This document shows positions 42,673 through 52,258 of a stretch of DNA of 64,000 nt, in pieces. The position numbers were made by a program, and so were the translations under genes. This stretch comes from Acidobacteriota bacterium (GTDB lineage Bacteria > Acidobacteriota > Thermoanaerobaculia > Multivoradales > JBCCEF01): the NCBI GenBank assembly GCA_039030395.1, contig JBCCEF010000011.1, positions 62,001-126,000 of the forward strand, read 5' to 3'. A model generated the notes under the pieces. It was not told the DNA's origin, did no database searches, and saw nothing but the letters and a program-made list of their open reading frames with translations. Each line of letters starts with the position of its first letter. Position 1 is the stretch's first letter.

Positions 42673-43605
42673 CTATCCAGGCCTCAAAGGAGGCACAAAG
42701 GGCAATCTCGGAGGGAAGCAGCCTTCTGGGAAGGAAACTCCTTGCTCTCCTCGCCGAAGTTGCTCGGCCGCTGCTCGATAGGCCTCCACGAACTCCCTGT
42801 AGGCCTCGAGAATGGCCCTCAGCACCGCCTTCGCGATGCCGTGGAAGCGCGGAGCGGGCGATCGCGCCGGTCGGTTGGGGTGGCTGTGCGGCTGCTGGCG
42901 GCGGATATTTTCGGCTCCCAGGGGTTGAGTACCGCGTTCGGCGTGCATTTCGACGGTTTCTTCGGTGATGCCTTGCACCAAGTTCCTGATCCGGTTCTGG
43001 TATGCAACGGGCTCCAGATCTTGCCAACAAGGCAGCGGCGAAAAGACGACGCTCTCCTGCTCCTGAAACTCTGTATCGTCGAGCTGTTTGTTCGCCTTCA
43101 GAGCGAGGAACCGTCGAGTCCGATTGTCCCAAACGCCCTGTAGATCCTGCCCTTCGAGCAGAGCAGGTGCGCATGTGAGGCCGGGCCAGTCCAGCGGGCT
43201 GCCGACTAACCCTTCCTTGCATCCCTGGGCCAGCACGTACCGTAGCCGGTCGATTTGCGCTTCAGGTTCTTCGCTCACCAAGGTGGCGCGATAGCGGCGG
43301 CCCCAAAATCTCTCCTTCCAGTCGTACAATCTGCCGGCTTTGCGGGCGAGATTGCCGTTGAAGAAACACATGAAGGACGCGAGTTGTTCGGCATCGCGGA
43401 CCGAGATCAGTAGGTGATAGTGGTTGGAGAGGACGACGGCGGCGTGGATCTCGACTTCGTGCCTGCGCTGCGCGCGGCCGAGAACTCCCGCTGCCAGGGC
43501 GTTGAGCTGCATGCCGGGCCTGAGCAAGAACCGGCCGTGCACCGTGCGGGTGGTGACGAGGAATAGCCCGCCACTGGGGGGTACGTAGAGCAATGGTCTT
43601 CCCAT
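42673..43605 (-). CDS. REP-associated tyrosine transposase (IS200-like Y1, HuH)
   Basis: 310 aa. The HuH motif is in AAVVLSNHYHLLISV (about residues 55-70), the catalytic Tyr is most likely in DRLRYVLAQGCKEGLV (about 120-135), and ERFWGRRYRATLV fits the strand before it. The C-terminal 170 residues are longer than in many family members and Arg-rich, possibly for binding the REP hairpins. It would process single-stranded REP DNA. Ends and both flanks carry the REP-like repeats described separately. Confidence 0.88.
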   Translation of the reverse strand: MGRPLLYVPPSGGLFLVTTRTVHGRFLLRPGMQLNALAAGVLGRAQRRHEVEIHAAVVLSNHYHLLISVRDAEQLASFMCFFNGNLARKAGRLYDWKERFWGRRYRATLVSEEPEAQIDRLRYVLAQGCKEGLVGSPLDWPGLTCAPALLEGQDLQGVWDNRTRRFLALKANKQLDDTEFQEQESVVFSPLPCWQDLEPVAYQNRIRNLVQGITEETVEMHAERGTQPLGAENIRRQQPHSHPNRPARSPAPRFHGIAKAVLRAILEAYREFVEAYRAAAEQLRRGEQGVSFPEGCFPPRLPFVPPLRPG

Positions 43606-43688
43606 GCCCTAGGGAGACGCAGGGAGGGAAGGGGATCGCTCGCGAGCAAGGAACCTCTGCCCGATCGCATCGCCAGGCGCTGATTTCT

Positions 43689-43843
43689 CGACATTTGGGT
43701 GGCACCGAAACGGGGGCACCGAAACGGGGCGGCACCGAGAGGGGGGGCACTGAGAGGGGCAGGCGTTGACCCCTCGACATTCGGGTGGAACCGAGAGGGG
43801 GCAGACATTTGGGTGGCACCGAGAGGGGAGCACCGAGAGGGGA
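43689..43843 (-). repeat. REP-like repeats on the right of the RAYT transposase
   Basis: At least three units of the form GACATT(T/C)GGGTGG(C/A)ACCGA are present (starting near 43690, 43775 and 43804), interspersed with shorter GCACCGAGAGGGG pieces. They are in inverted orientation to the left array. Spurious short ORFs rich in Cys, Pro and Arg in this stretch come from the repeat itself. Confidence 0.75.
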
Positions 43844-43875
43844 GCCGCTGTGATCCTCTACACTCCTACAGAACG

Positions 43876-44343
43876 ATGAGACTGTTTCTGAAGAATCTGT
43901 TTTTTACAGTGTTCGTTCCCGGGACGGTGGCCGGATTTCTTCCGTGGTTTCTTGCATCCGGGGATCGGGTTTCGGGGTGGCTCGCCCTGGTGGCCGGATT
44001 CCTATTCGGGTTCGGCGCCGTCGTCTATCTCTGGTGCCTGTGGGACTTCGCCACCTTCGGGCGCGGCACGCCGGCACCGGTCGACGCTCCCAAACGCTTG
44101 GTGGTGAGAGGCCTCTACCGATACAGCCGAAATCCAATGTATGTTGGTGTGCTGGGTGTCGTCGCGGGATGGGTGGTGTGGTTCGGAGGACAAATGACGC
44201 TCGTTGTTTATCTGGTCTTGTTGTTTGTTGCGTTCCACCTGCGCGTGGTCCTACATGAAGAACCCAGCCTTCGTGAGCAGTTTGGTCCCGAGTACACGGA
44301 GTATCGGAGCAAGGTGGCGCGGTGGCTCCCGGTACCCTTTTGA
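43876..44343 (+). CDS. isoprenylcysteine-carboxyl-methyltransferase-like membrane protein
   Basis: 155 aa from the ATG at 43876. Three to four membrane helices (FLKNLFFTVFVPGTVAGFLP, ALVAGFLFGFGAVVYLWCLW, VVYLVLLFVAFHLRV) and the conserved block VVRGLYRYSRNPMYVGVLG, followed later by HEEPSLREQFGPEYTEYRSK, mark the ICMT/PEMT-like methyltransferase superfamily. Bacterial members methylate lipids or small molecules, and the substrate is unknown. It ends 4 bp before the convergent glutaredoxin-like gene. Confidence 0.88.
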   Translation: MRLFLKNLFFTVFVPGTVAGFLPWFLASGDRVSGWLALVAGFLFGFGAVVYLWCLWDFATFGRGTPAPVDAPKRLVVRGLYRYSRNPMYVGVLGVVAGWVVWFGGQMTLVVYLVLLFVAFHLRVVLHEEPSLREQFGPEYTEYRSKVARWLPVPF

Positions 44344-44347
44344 GACC

Positions 44348-45004
44348 TCACGAATCACTGTCCACCCTCTCGGTGTCCCCCTCCGCCCGCTTCTTCTGAA
44401 ACTGCCCCACCGCGCGGCGCATTTTGGCTTCGTTGAAGCCGCGCAGGACGGTGCCGTCGAGGTCGAGGATGGGTACGCCGGCTTTGCCGAAGCGGCGGGT
44501 GAATTCGGCCTTGGCAACCGGGTCTTTTTCGATGTCGCGCTCGTCGTAGGACAGGCCCATGTCCGCCAGCACAGCGCGCGCTTTGCGGCAGTAGCCGCAC
44601 CAGTCGGTGGTGAAGAGCACCGGCTTTTTGTTGCGCAGGCCGGCGGCGGCGCGGCGGAGGGCGTCGGCGTCGGCTCGCGGTAGGTCGCCATCGCGCAGGA
44701 CGAGGACCGATTTACGCCGCTCGGCTGGCGCTCCTTCGGTTGCGCTCTCTTGCGGTTTCTCGGCGGGGGACTTCGCCGCCTCGGTGGCCTGGCGGCTGGC
44801 GTCGAGGTCGATCTCACTCAGGCGCATGGAGGAGAGGGCGCCCTGGGCGTTGGTGAAGACCACCAGCCGGCCCTTTTCTTTCCAGGGGCCTTGGGTTTCG
44901 AGTCGCGAGCCGTCCTTCATCACCAGCCAGTCCGCCAGGATCGTCGGGGTGGTCAGTACGGCGGCCAGGATGGTCAGGCACGCCAACGTCGCGCGGTTCC
45001 GCAT
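44348..45004 (-). CDS. exported protein with C-terminal glutaredoxin domain
   Basis: 218 aa from the ATG at 45002-45004 (GGAGGAAAC upstream). Signal peptide (LACLTILAAVLTTPTILA), then a short beta segment DWLVMKDGSRLETQGPWKEK. A low-complexity Ala/Glu linker leads to a glutaredoxin fold with the redox site DWCGYCRKARAVL, RDIEKDPVAKAEF and the cis-Pro part KAGVPILDLDGTVLRGF. Probably reduces envelope disulfides. It lies 63 bp downstream of paralog F on the same strand and could be read from the I-H-G-F operon. Confidence 0.88.
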   Translation of the reverse strand: MRNRATLACLTILAAVLTTPTILADWLVMKDGSRLETQGPWKEKGRLVVFTNAQGALSSMRLSEIDLDASRQATEAAKSPAEKPQESATEGAPAERRKSVLVLRDGDLPRADADALRRAAAGLRNKKPVLFTTDWCGYCRKARAVLADMGLSYDERDIEKDPVAKAEFTRRFGKAGVPILDLDGTVLRGFNEAKMRRAVGQFQKKRAEGDTERVDSDS

Positions 45005-45067
45005 GTCGTTTCCTCCCAGGATCAAAATCTCGTTGTGGATTCTAGCCGAGCGGAGGGAAGGCCGGGG

Positions 45068-47704
45068 TCACGCCTCCGGATCGAGCACCAGCACCGGGCT
45101 CGCTTCGGTGCCTTCCACCCGCTTGGGCGGTCGGTCGTCGGCGAACAGGTAGGTCACCCGGTAGTGGAAGGGCGGCACGTCCTGAACGTCCGGTACCCAG
45201 GTGCGGGTCTCCGGCTGGTCGGCCTCGATGGCGAGGGTGGTCTGGGCACCCTCGCCGGTCGGCTGCAGGGTGACGAAGACGCTCGCCAGCTCGCCGGCGG
45301 CAAAGGGCGCAGCGAGCAGGTCGGTGATGATCTGAACCGGGGTTCCGGTCTCCGTCGGCTCTTGGGGGTCGGTGTCCACCGGTTCCGTATCGACCGGATC
45401 GGTGTCCACCGGCTCGGGTTCGACGGTGCGGACGAAGAGTTTCCAGGTGGCGCCGGCAGACTGGAGTTCCTGGACGCGCCGGGCAGCCGTTTCGAGGTCG
45501 AGGCCCTCTTCCCGGTCGCTACCGGTTTCCAGGTCAAAGACCGAGTGCGGTCCGGGAATCGCCGGCCGCAGATGCACCGTCGAGGAGCTCTTTGGGTTCA
45601 CCCCCTGGCGCTGCGGCAGACTGATCTCGCCGTCCGCCGTGACGCAGTCGTATTCCAGGAACAGGTCCGGCAGCTCGCCGGCCAGCTCTTTCAGGGTGAG
45701 GGGAATGAACCAATCCTTCGGTAGCTCGGCGGCGGACAGCTCGATCTCTTCCCGCGGCGCACCGGCATCGGCCTCGAACAGCCGCACCCGGAGCGTTTGC
45801 AGTTGCTCGTCGCCGACGACAGGCACCCGGTTGAGGGGCAGCACGAACTCTGCCTGGGTGATGGAGGGATCTTCGTGCACCCGGTCCAGCCACTGCTGTG
45901 GGGTGCCGCCCTGCACGGTGATCTTGCCCACCTGCGGCACCGTCTCGTCCCACACGGCGATGCGCTGGGGAGCGAGCGGAATCGGCAGATGGTCGTCGCC
46001 ATCGTGGTGGTCCCGTGCCGCCAGGGTGAGCGGTTGCGAGACCTGCACTTCCTCGGCGTCGAAGATCATGCCGGCGATGGTGCCGCTGTCGAGCAGTCCG
46101 GCGTGGATCGACTCCACCCGCACCGGATGCTCCAATCGGTTCGCGATCTCCAGGTAGACCCGCGGCGGACGGTCTTCCGGTGGGTCGTCTTCCTCGTGGC
46201 ACCACACGTAGACCCCCGGCGCGGCGGAGTCTCCGGGCGCCTCCGCCATCACCCGGCATACGCTGGCAACGGCATCGAGGGAGAGATCCACCGGCACCGA
46301 CTCCTGCACGTCACCGGAGACCGTGGCCGTGCCCCGCAGGCCTTTGTGCATCAACTCGATGAAGATCGAGTATTCCGTCGCCCCCATGTCGAATTCCATC
46401 AGCACGCGGTCGTCGATGTCCGTTTCGAGGGCCCGGAAGACAATCGAGGCCGGCAGAGTTTGCTGACCGTCGACGGAGCGGGTGGCGAAGGTGGGCAGAA
46501 ATTCGGTGGTCAGGCCGCTGGCCGGCACCAACCGCACGAAGGGCAGCTTGCCGAGGAGCACCGTATCGCGCAGGTGAGTGGCGAGGGCGGCGCGGTCTTC
46601 ATCGGCGATGTCCGGCACCGCGACCAGAGTCACCTTGACGCGGCGCCGGTCGTCGTCCAGGTAGTACTCCGGGCGCATCGGCGGCCGGCCGGAGGCGCCA
46701 TCGCGGTCGGCGTGGTATCCGAGGCGAAAGACGGTGGGCAGATAGTGGAAGGTGTCCGGCCGGTCCGTGTCCCGGAAGTGGAGGGTGGCGCCGGACGGTC
46801 CGGTGAGATGCCCCCAGCCGTTGTTGGCGGCGCGCAGCAGATCCGGAAAGGCCGAGGGATGGTTCTGCGGACGCTTCACCTCCTGGGAGATCACGCCCTG
46901 CACGGTGCCGGGCTTCTCGGTCTGGGTAGGAGGCGGCTTCTTCGCCGAATGACGCCCGCGCTCGCGCAGCAGCGTCTCCAGAGTGCGGCGGTCGATTCGG
47001 TGGGTCAACTGCGGCTGCTCGATCATCCGGATCTGAGGGTTCGCCCTCAGCTGGGGGTGAGGGCGCCGCGCCACGACCCGCGCAGGAGTACCGGGGCGGT
47101 CGCGGCGGCGCGGCCTCGGCACTCGTCCCCCCTGCGGCGGCGGCACCACCGGTCGCCGAACCTGAACGCGGTAGGAGTGGTTGTAGGAGAGCTGTACGGT
47201 GATGCCTGCCGATCCGCTCAAGGCGGCCACGATCTCGCCGTAGAGATTGAGTCCTGCGGCCCGGGCCGCGTCGTCCCAGTCCGGCTTGACGAAGGGCAAT
47301 ACCAGCGACACCACGCCCCGGCGGGTGTCCATCGTCGCCTGCATCACGACGGACTTGGTTCCTCGGTCCGTCGCGAAGAAGACCTTCGCCTTGGGCGTAC
47401 CGCCCTGGAAGGGCAGGAGCTGCACGCTCGATGCCACCCGGCGCTTCAGCTCGATCTGCAAACCGGTCTTGCGGCACAGCACGTCGCTCTCGCCGGGCAC
47501 CGGATTGAGCCAGCCTTCGAGGGTTGTCCACTTCTTGCCGTCAGTGGCCTTGACGAGCGCCTTCTTGTTGCTGAGCTTCCTCGCCTCGGTGCTCGAAAAG
47601 AGCGGCGAGACCACCATCAGGTGCATCTTCTGAACGACGATCGGCTGCCGGTGGACGATTCGGGTGGGGGCGGCCGTCCGGGTGATCATTCTCTCGGTGG
47701 GCAT
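45068..47704 (-). CDS. paralog F: divergent family member with N-terminal extension
   Basis: 878 aa. The shared first block appears only at residues 309-323 (HFRDTDRPDTFHYLP). Before it lies an extra region of about 300 aa with its own beta segments (GVVSLVLPFVKPDWDD, ITVQLSYNHSYRVQV) and a basic Pro/Arg stretch (about 183-262). The third block is weak (YSIFIELMHKGLRGTATV). Near residues 740-765 there is an acidic repeat (VDTDPVDTEPVDTDP). It ends SPVLVLDPEA. It is the last paralog of the I-H-G-F operon, 8 bp after G. I keep it in the family because of the first block, position and end, but it is the least similar member. Confidence 0.8.
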   Translation of the reverse strand: MPTERMITRTAAPTRIVHRQPIVVQKMHLMVVSPLFSSTEARKLSNKKALVKATDGKKWTTLEGWLNPVPGESDVLCRKTGLQIELKRRVASSVQLLPFQGGTPKAKVFFATDRGTKSVVMQATMDTRRGVVSLVLPFVKPDWDDAARAAGLNLYGEIVAALSGSAGITVQLSYNHSYRVQVRRPVVPPPQGGRVPRPRRRDRPGTPARVVARRPHPQLRANPQIRMIEQPQLTHRIDRRTLETLLRERGRHSAKKPPPTQTEKPGTVQGVISQEVKRPQNHPSAFPDLLRAANNGWGHLTGPSGATLHFRDTDRPDTFHYLPTVFRLGYHADRDGASGRPPMRPEYYLDDDRRRVKVTLVAVPDIADEDRAALATHLRDTVLLGKLPFVRLVPASGLTTEFLPTFATRSVDGQQTLPASIVFRALETDIDDRVLMEFDMGATEYSIFIELMHKGLRGTATVSGDVQESVPVDLSLDAVASVCRVMAEAPGDSAAPGVYVWCHEEDDPPEDRPPRVYLEIANRLEHPVRVESIHAGLLDSGTIAGMIFDAEEVQVSQPLTLAARDHHDGDDHLPIPLAPQRIAVWDETVPQVGKITVQGGTPQQWLDRVHEDPSITQAEFVLPLNRVPVVGDEQLQTLRVRLFEADAGAPREEIELSAAELPKDWFIPLTLKELAGELPDLFLEYDCVTADGEISLPQRQGVNPKSSSTVHLRPAIPGPHSVFDLETGSDREEGLDLETAARRVQELQSAGATWKLFVRTVEPEPVDTDPVDTEPVDTDPQEPTETGTPVQIITDLLAAPFAAGELASVFVTLQPTGEGAQTTLAIEADQPETRTWVPDVQDVPPFHYRVTYLFADDRPPKRVEGTEASPVLVLDPEA

Positions 47705-47712
47705 GGCGTTTC

Positions 47713-50052
47713 CTATCCTTGGGCGGCGCGGTCAAGCACCAGGATTTGATCCGTCTGACCGGCGAGTTCGACGTTGGAACTCTGCGCGCGGTCATAGGCG
47801 ATGTAGCGAATGCGGGCGTCGTAGGCCGGCTCCAGGTCCGGGTCGAGGGTGACCCGCCAGGACTGCGGCGCGGCGTTGGCTTTGGAGAAGGTGAAGCTGT
47901 CGCTCTCGTCGCCGTGGGTGAGGGTCACCACGGCGAGCTGTACGTCGCCCTCGAAGTCGAGCAGGTCCGGCAGCACCTGGACGTCCAGGAAGGCGACGGA
48001 ACCGTCGTCGGCGCCGCCGATCCAGACGGTGCCGGGCACCGCCTCGCCACCGCCCAGGTCCTCCGACGAGCCGTCGGCAAAGAGCTTGCGGGCCTCCCAG
48101 CGGGCGGTTTCCGGACCGCCTTCGAGCACCGGAACGGCGATCTCCGCGACTTCCGCCAGGGAGCCGAGGTGGAAGGTCTGGCGCACCTTGTACTGGTGCT
48201 GCGGATCCTCGTAGAGGAGGTCGCCGGCGATGCCGCTGACCCCCTCGAAGGAGCCCTGTGGCCGCAGAATGTAGGTCAAACGCTGGCGGAAGGGGCTGGG
48301 GATTTCGAGGGTGCGGTCGCGGGTGGCGGCCCACGGCACCACCAGCTCCGTGGAACCGGTGCGGTAGGTGGCCTGCACTTCGTATTCGGGTCCCTGGAGA
48401 TCGTCTCCCACCAACTCACCGGTGTGCTGGAACCAGGTGGCGCGCTCGCCGCCGGGGGTGAGTTCCAGGGTTTTGGTGAACTGCTTGCCGGAGGGGGTGC
48501 GATGGCGCAGGTCCAACCGGGCGGATTCCACCACGTCGCTTGTGGCGGTCAGCGCCAATTCCACCCGCAGGGCTTCCATCGCCTGCGGGGTGATGAGGAG
48601 CTTCTGGTCGGTGGTTTCCCGCCATTCGCTTTCCGTGTCCGGCCCGTCGAGGTAGCGCACCTTGGTCTTGTAGCGGTAGGAGCGGATGTGGCTGCCGTCG
48701 GCCCGCCGGGCGGTGTCCGTCCGCCAGTGGGCGGCGTCCTCCTCGCTCTTGAGCACGACGTCCTTGTTGCGCCGCACCCAGGGTCGCGCCGGGTTCTTCT
48801 CGTCGCGCTGTTCGTACTCCAGGAACACCTGGATGGAGGCGATGCCGTCGCGCTCGAAGTTCACCCCGGAGGTGGAAACGGCGACCTGCATCAGACTGAA
48901 GAAGCCGTCCGTCAGGCGCAGTTCCCGAAAGGACGAGGCGACGGCGTCGGGATCGTCCAGCAGCAGGTGGATGGGACCGTTGGGATAGACCTTGCGGTCG
49001 ATGGTCTGGCGCGAATCGAGTTGCAGATCGAACACCATGCCCGGATCGTCGGCGGAGACTTCTAGCAGGTCGAAGCTGCCGGATTCGTCGTCCTCGTCGT
49101 CGGCGCCGGGTTGGGCGTCGCCGAACATCGCCGGGATCACCCGCTCGGTCAACACCTCCGTGGCGAGGGTGAAGAGCGACTGCTGCACGGAAGAGTCGCC
49201 ACCACCGCTCTCGTCCGTGTCGATCTCCACCCGGATCTCCTGCTCGAGGATCGCCTGGCGGATGGACTCGCGCAGGCGGCGGGTGCGGATCATCGCCCTC
49301 ACCGGATGCTGGCTACGCGCCATCAGGGTGGCGATAACCGCCGGATTGAGGGCGCCCTGGTGAGCCATGCGCACCCAGCGGGCGCGCGGCCGGCGCACCA
49401 GCTTGTAGGGCCGGGCCTGGCTCCACACCCGGCGCTCGATCACCGAGCGCTCGGCGTGGATCTTCATGGTGGCGGAGACCCGCGCCTTGTAGGTGAGGTC
49501 GTAGGAGACGACGATCGGGATTTGCTGGTCGCGGTCCTCGAAGGCGCTCCAAAAGATCTCCGTGCCGGTGTCGTCCAGTTCCAAGGTCATGGAGGCCCCG
49601 AGGTCGCCGGCCAGGTCCGGCCGCACCGTCTCGGTGGCGTGGCGCACCAGCCCCGTGTCGCTCACCTGGAAGGTGGCCAGCGACACTTCGCCGTCGCTCC
49701 ACAGGGGGGAGGCGAGGATCGGCTCGGTGTTGGTGATCTTGTGGCCAAAGGGCTTCTCGCCGGCCGCCTTCTCCTGCTCGAGACGGGTACGCAGGCCCTC
49801 GATCACCCGCTCTCGGCGCTCTTCGTCGAGATGCAGGACGGAGCGGAACATGACGAAACCGCCGCCCGCCTCTTCATCGTCGGTCAGGGAGTCGACCTCT
49901 TTGAGGTACTTGATAAACAGAAACTCCGCATTGCCCTCGTCGTCGGCGGGGATCACCGGCTGGTCCGGCAGCGGGTAGAACTTGCGGGGGTCTTCGTCGT
50001 CGCGAAAGATCTGGAGGCCTTCCAGCTCAACCGGGTCCATGACGCTCAACAT
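47713..50052 (-). CDS. paralog G: large beta-rich protein of the same family
   Basis: 779 aa, ATG after AGGAGA. Shared blocks: IFRDDEDPRKFYPLPDQPVI (15-34), GGGFVMFRSVL (63-73), YDLTYKARVSATMKIHAERS (184-203). After the N-terminal half (about 300 aa, with an acidic Asp/Glu run near 320-330) come several modules, for example RQRLTYILRPQGSFEGVSGI and LLYEDPQHQYKVRQTF, and the end DQILVLDRAAQG. No signal peptide. Third gene of the I-H-G-F operon, 10 bp after H. Confidence 0.86.
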   Translation of the reverse strand: MLSVMDPVELEGLQIFRDDEDPRKFYPLPDQPVIPADDEGNAEFLFIKYLKEVDSLTDDEEAGGGFVMFRSVLHLDEERRERVIEGLRTRLEQEKAAGEKPFGHKITNTEPILASPLWSDGEVSLATFQVSDTGLVRHATETVRPDLAGDLGASMTLELDDTGTEIFWSAFEDRDQQIPIVVSYDLTYKARVSATMKIHAERSVIERRVWSQARPYKLVRRPRARWVRMAHQGALNPAVIATLMARSQHPVRAMIRTRRLRESIRQAILEQEIRVEIDTDESGGGDSSVQQSLFTLATEVLTERVIPAMFGDAQPGADDEDDESGSFDLLEVSADDPGMVFDLQLDSRQTIDRKVYPNGPIHLLLDDPDAVASSFRELRLTDGFFSLMQVAVSTSGVNFERDGIASIQVFLEYEQRDEKNPARPWVRRNKDVVLKSEEDAAHWRTDTARRADGSHIRSYRYKTKVRYLDGPDTESEWRETTDQKLLITPQAMEALRVELALTATSDVVESARLDLRHRTPSGKQFTKTLELTPGGERATWFQHTGELVGDDLQGPEYEVQATYRTGSTELVVPWAATRDRTLEIPSPFRQRLTYILRPQGSFEGVSGIAGDLLYEDPQHQYKVRQTFHLGSLAEVAEIAVPVLEGGPETARWEARKLFADGSSEDLGGGEAVPGTVWIGGADDGSVAFLDVQVLPDLLDFEGDVQLAVVTLTHGDESDSFTFSKANAAPQSWRVTLDPDLEPAYDARIRYIAYDRAQSSNVELAGQTDQILVLDRAAQG

Positions 50053-50062
50053 GAGAAATCTC

Positions 50063-52240
50063 CTAAAGGCTGGCTACGATGGGAATGGTGAGGATCTGGT
50101 CGCCGGTCGTGGTCCAGGGGCCGGTTTCCCGGTCACCGGAGGTGCGGTGCACGATGACGCGGTATTCGTAGGTTCGAAGCTGAGGATCGGCGAGGGCGAT
50201 CTGCCAGCGATGGCGATCGGCGCGGGCCCGGAAGACGGCCTGATCGAGTTCCCGAACGCGGTTCGGTACATCGACGTAGGCGAGCTCCACCTCGATCAGG
50301 AGGATGCCGGCGGCGGTCAGCTCCGGACCCACCGGCACGACGTCCACCACCAGCCGGTCGCTCGCCACCCGGCCGACCACCACCAGAGAGGCGTCGCTGG
50401 TGGTCCAGTCGTCCTCCTCGACCGCCCCACTCGACCAGGTGCGCGCCACCCGGTAGCGAAAGCTGCGGTCGGCGGGATCCGGCAGGTCGAGGGCTACCGG
50501 CACCAGCTCACCGGGACCCGAGAAGGTGAACGTTCCGGCAGGCGCCGTTTCGGACTTCTGGACCGCCACCACCACCTGGTCGAGATCCGTCCAGTCGTCG
50601 TCCGACAGGAGCTGCACGGTCATACGGCCCGGAAAGGCCGGCGGCAGGCGGAGGATCCGGGTGTCGGCGATCAGCGGATCCTGGGTGACCTGGCGCCCCT
50701 CGGCGGTCAGGTAGGCCGGGAGCACCTCCAGCTGGTCGCCTTCCTCGAAGTCGTGAAACCACACCGTCTCCGCGGCGTGATCCCCGGTCAGCACCACCTC
50801 GCGATCGTCCCGGATCTCCTCGCCCCGCCGGTGATTCACCTTCACCCGGCACATCAGAACCCGCTCATCGGCGGGCGCTTCGAGGCGCAGCTCGCGCAGG
50901 CCGAGGAGGCGACCGAAGTCGAGGGACAGGGCGCGGCTGTCGCCGGTCACCACCGGTAGCTGCACCGCCTCGCCCTGGTGGATCGGTGCCTCGTCGGCGA
51001 AGCGAACCTCCGGCAGCAACGACCAGGTGCCGTCCGCTGAAGCGTCGGCCCAGCTCTCGAACTGGACGGTGCGGTTTGCGGCAGCGAGCTGGCCGCTGTC
51101 GTCGTGGGTGCCGAAGGAGAAGTGCAGCACCGCCTCTTCCAGATGCAGCTCCGATAGCGGCCGGGTGCTCTCGACCTCGAGGCGAAAGCGCCGGAAGAAG
51201 GGATGATCCGCCGTCTCGGCATCGGAAAGGTGCTCCTCCACCGGCGAGTCGCCCAGCAGATCCGCCAGGTGGGCTTCGGCGGTCAACGTCCGGGAGACGA
51301 CCGCCCGGCGATTGAAATCGATGACCCCTTGGGCCCGCTCGATCTGGGTGCGGGCCTTGACGGCATAGGAGAAACCTGCCCCCAGCAGCTCGCCCACTCC
51401 GCCCAGGGAGGCTCTCGCCGGCTCGCGGGACATCGGCATCACCGGCTCGCAGAAGCGCTCCACCATCTCGCGTTGAATCCAGGCCAGGATGACCGAGGGA
51501 TCGGTGAGCAGATGCTCGCCGGAGAGGCCGCGCACCACCTCGATCGCGATCGCGCCCTCTTCCTCCAGATCCTCGCGGATGCGCTGGATGTCCTCCACCG
51601 CCAGCAGCACGCCGCGGCGCTCGTGGCTCGAGAAGTGGTCATACACCCGTTCCCAGTCCACCCGAGCCACCGCTTCGAGGGCGGGCCACAGACCCTCGAT
51701 GCCGAATCGGTAGATCACTCCCACCGGCGCCCCGCCGCTCACCATGGCGGCCTCCATCAGGGCGACGCCGGCCGGGTCCAGATCCACCGCGAAACGCGAG
51801 CGATGGGGGGCGTCGACCCCGGCGGCGACCCAGCCGTAGCCGCGCCGCACCAGACCGGAGAGGCCGCCGTCGTCGTCCGTCTCGCGGCCGAGAAACAGCA
51901 ACTCCGCCGACGCCGATACGGGGGTGACGGCCACCAGCTCTACACCGTCGTCGGACAGCTCGTCGGCCAGTTCTTCCCGGCAGGCCTCCAGCCGCTCCGC
52001 CGGGTACCCCGCCTCCAGGCCCAGGTGGAGATGGCCGCCGGTGACCTCACCCTCGCGCAGGAAGCGGAGCAGGCCGAGATCCGGCTTCTCCACCACCACG
52101 CCGTCGCCATCGGCCGGCGCGAATTCCTTCCGGGCTACCCGCGGTTTGGCAGGCAGCACGTGGAAGCGCGTCGGTTGCTCGGAATCGACAGCGAGGTCGA
52201 CCCCGGCAACGGTGCGAAGGGGGGCGTTGAGATCGATCAC
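50063..52240 (-). CDS. paralog H: large beta-rich protein of the same family
   Basis: 725 aa from a GTG with GGAG upstream. Shared blocks: the first is degenerate (AVDSEQPTRFHVLPAKPRV, 17-35, without FRD), the second is GGHLHLGLEAG (68-78), and the third is clear (YRFGIEGLWPALEAVARVDW, 177-196). Modules follow, for example RSFRYRVARTWSSGAVEEDD and LRTYEYRVIVHRTSGDRETG, ending DQILTIPIVASL. It starts MIDL like paralog D and shares its subgroup. Spacing to I is 18 bp. Confidence 0.85.
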   Translation of the reverse strand: MIDLNAPLRTVAGVDLAVDSEQPTRFHVLPAKPRVARKEFAPADGDGVVVEKPDLGLLRFLREGEVTGGHLHLGLEAGYPAERLEACREELADELSDDGVELVAVTPVSASAELLFLGRETDDDGGLSGLVRRGYGWVAAGVDAPHRSRFAVDLDPAGVALMEAAMVSGGAPVGVIYRFGIEGLWPALEAVARVDWERVYDHFSSHERRGVLLAVEDIQRIREDLEEEGAIAIEVVRGLSGEHLLTDPSVILAWIQREMVERFCEPVMPMSREPARASLGGVGELLGAGFSYAVKARTQIERAQGVIDFNRRAVVSRTLTAEAHLADLLGDSPVEEHLSDAETADHPFFRRFRLEVESTRPLSELHLEEAVLHFSFGTHDDSGQLAAANRTVQFESWADASADGTWSLLPEVRFADEAPIHQGEAVQLPVVTGDSRALSLDFGRLLGLRELRLEAPADERVLMCRVKVNHRRGEEIRDDREVVLTGDHAAETVWFHDFEEGDQLEVLPAYLTAEGRQVTQDPLIADTRILRLPPAFPGRMTVQLLSDDDWTDLDQVVVAVQKSETAPAGTFTFSGPGELVPVALDLPDPADRSFRYRVARTWSSGAVEEDDWTTSDASLVVVGRVASDRLVVDVVPVGPELTAAGILLIEVELAYVDVPNRVRELDQAVFRARADRHRWQIALADPQLRTYEYRVIVHRTSGDRETGPWTTTGDQILTIPIVASL

Positions 52241-52258
52241 CGGGCGACTCCAGGCGGA

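Larger units (their letters stand above)
42374..43843. mobile_element. REP-associated tyrosine transposase unit
   Basis: A single Y1-type transposase gene is bracketed by opposite-facing copies of one REP-like sequence: GGTTCCACCCGAATGTCG on the left and its complement form CGACATTCGGGTGGAACC on the right. This is the usual layout of RAYT/REP systems. It lies between the two halves of the paralog locus. Confidence 0.75.

Noticed and set aside
45797-47749. 650-codon ORF antisense to paralog F
   Set aside because: High-GC third-position bias opens antisense frames; the translation is rich in His, Arg, Gln and Gly with no family pattern, while the minus strand carries the shared blocks.
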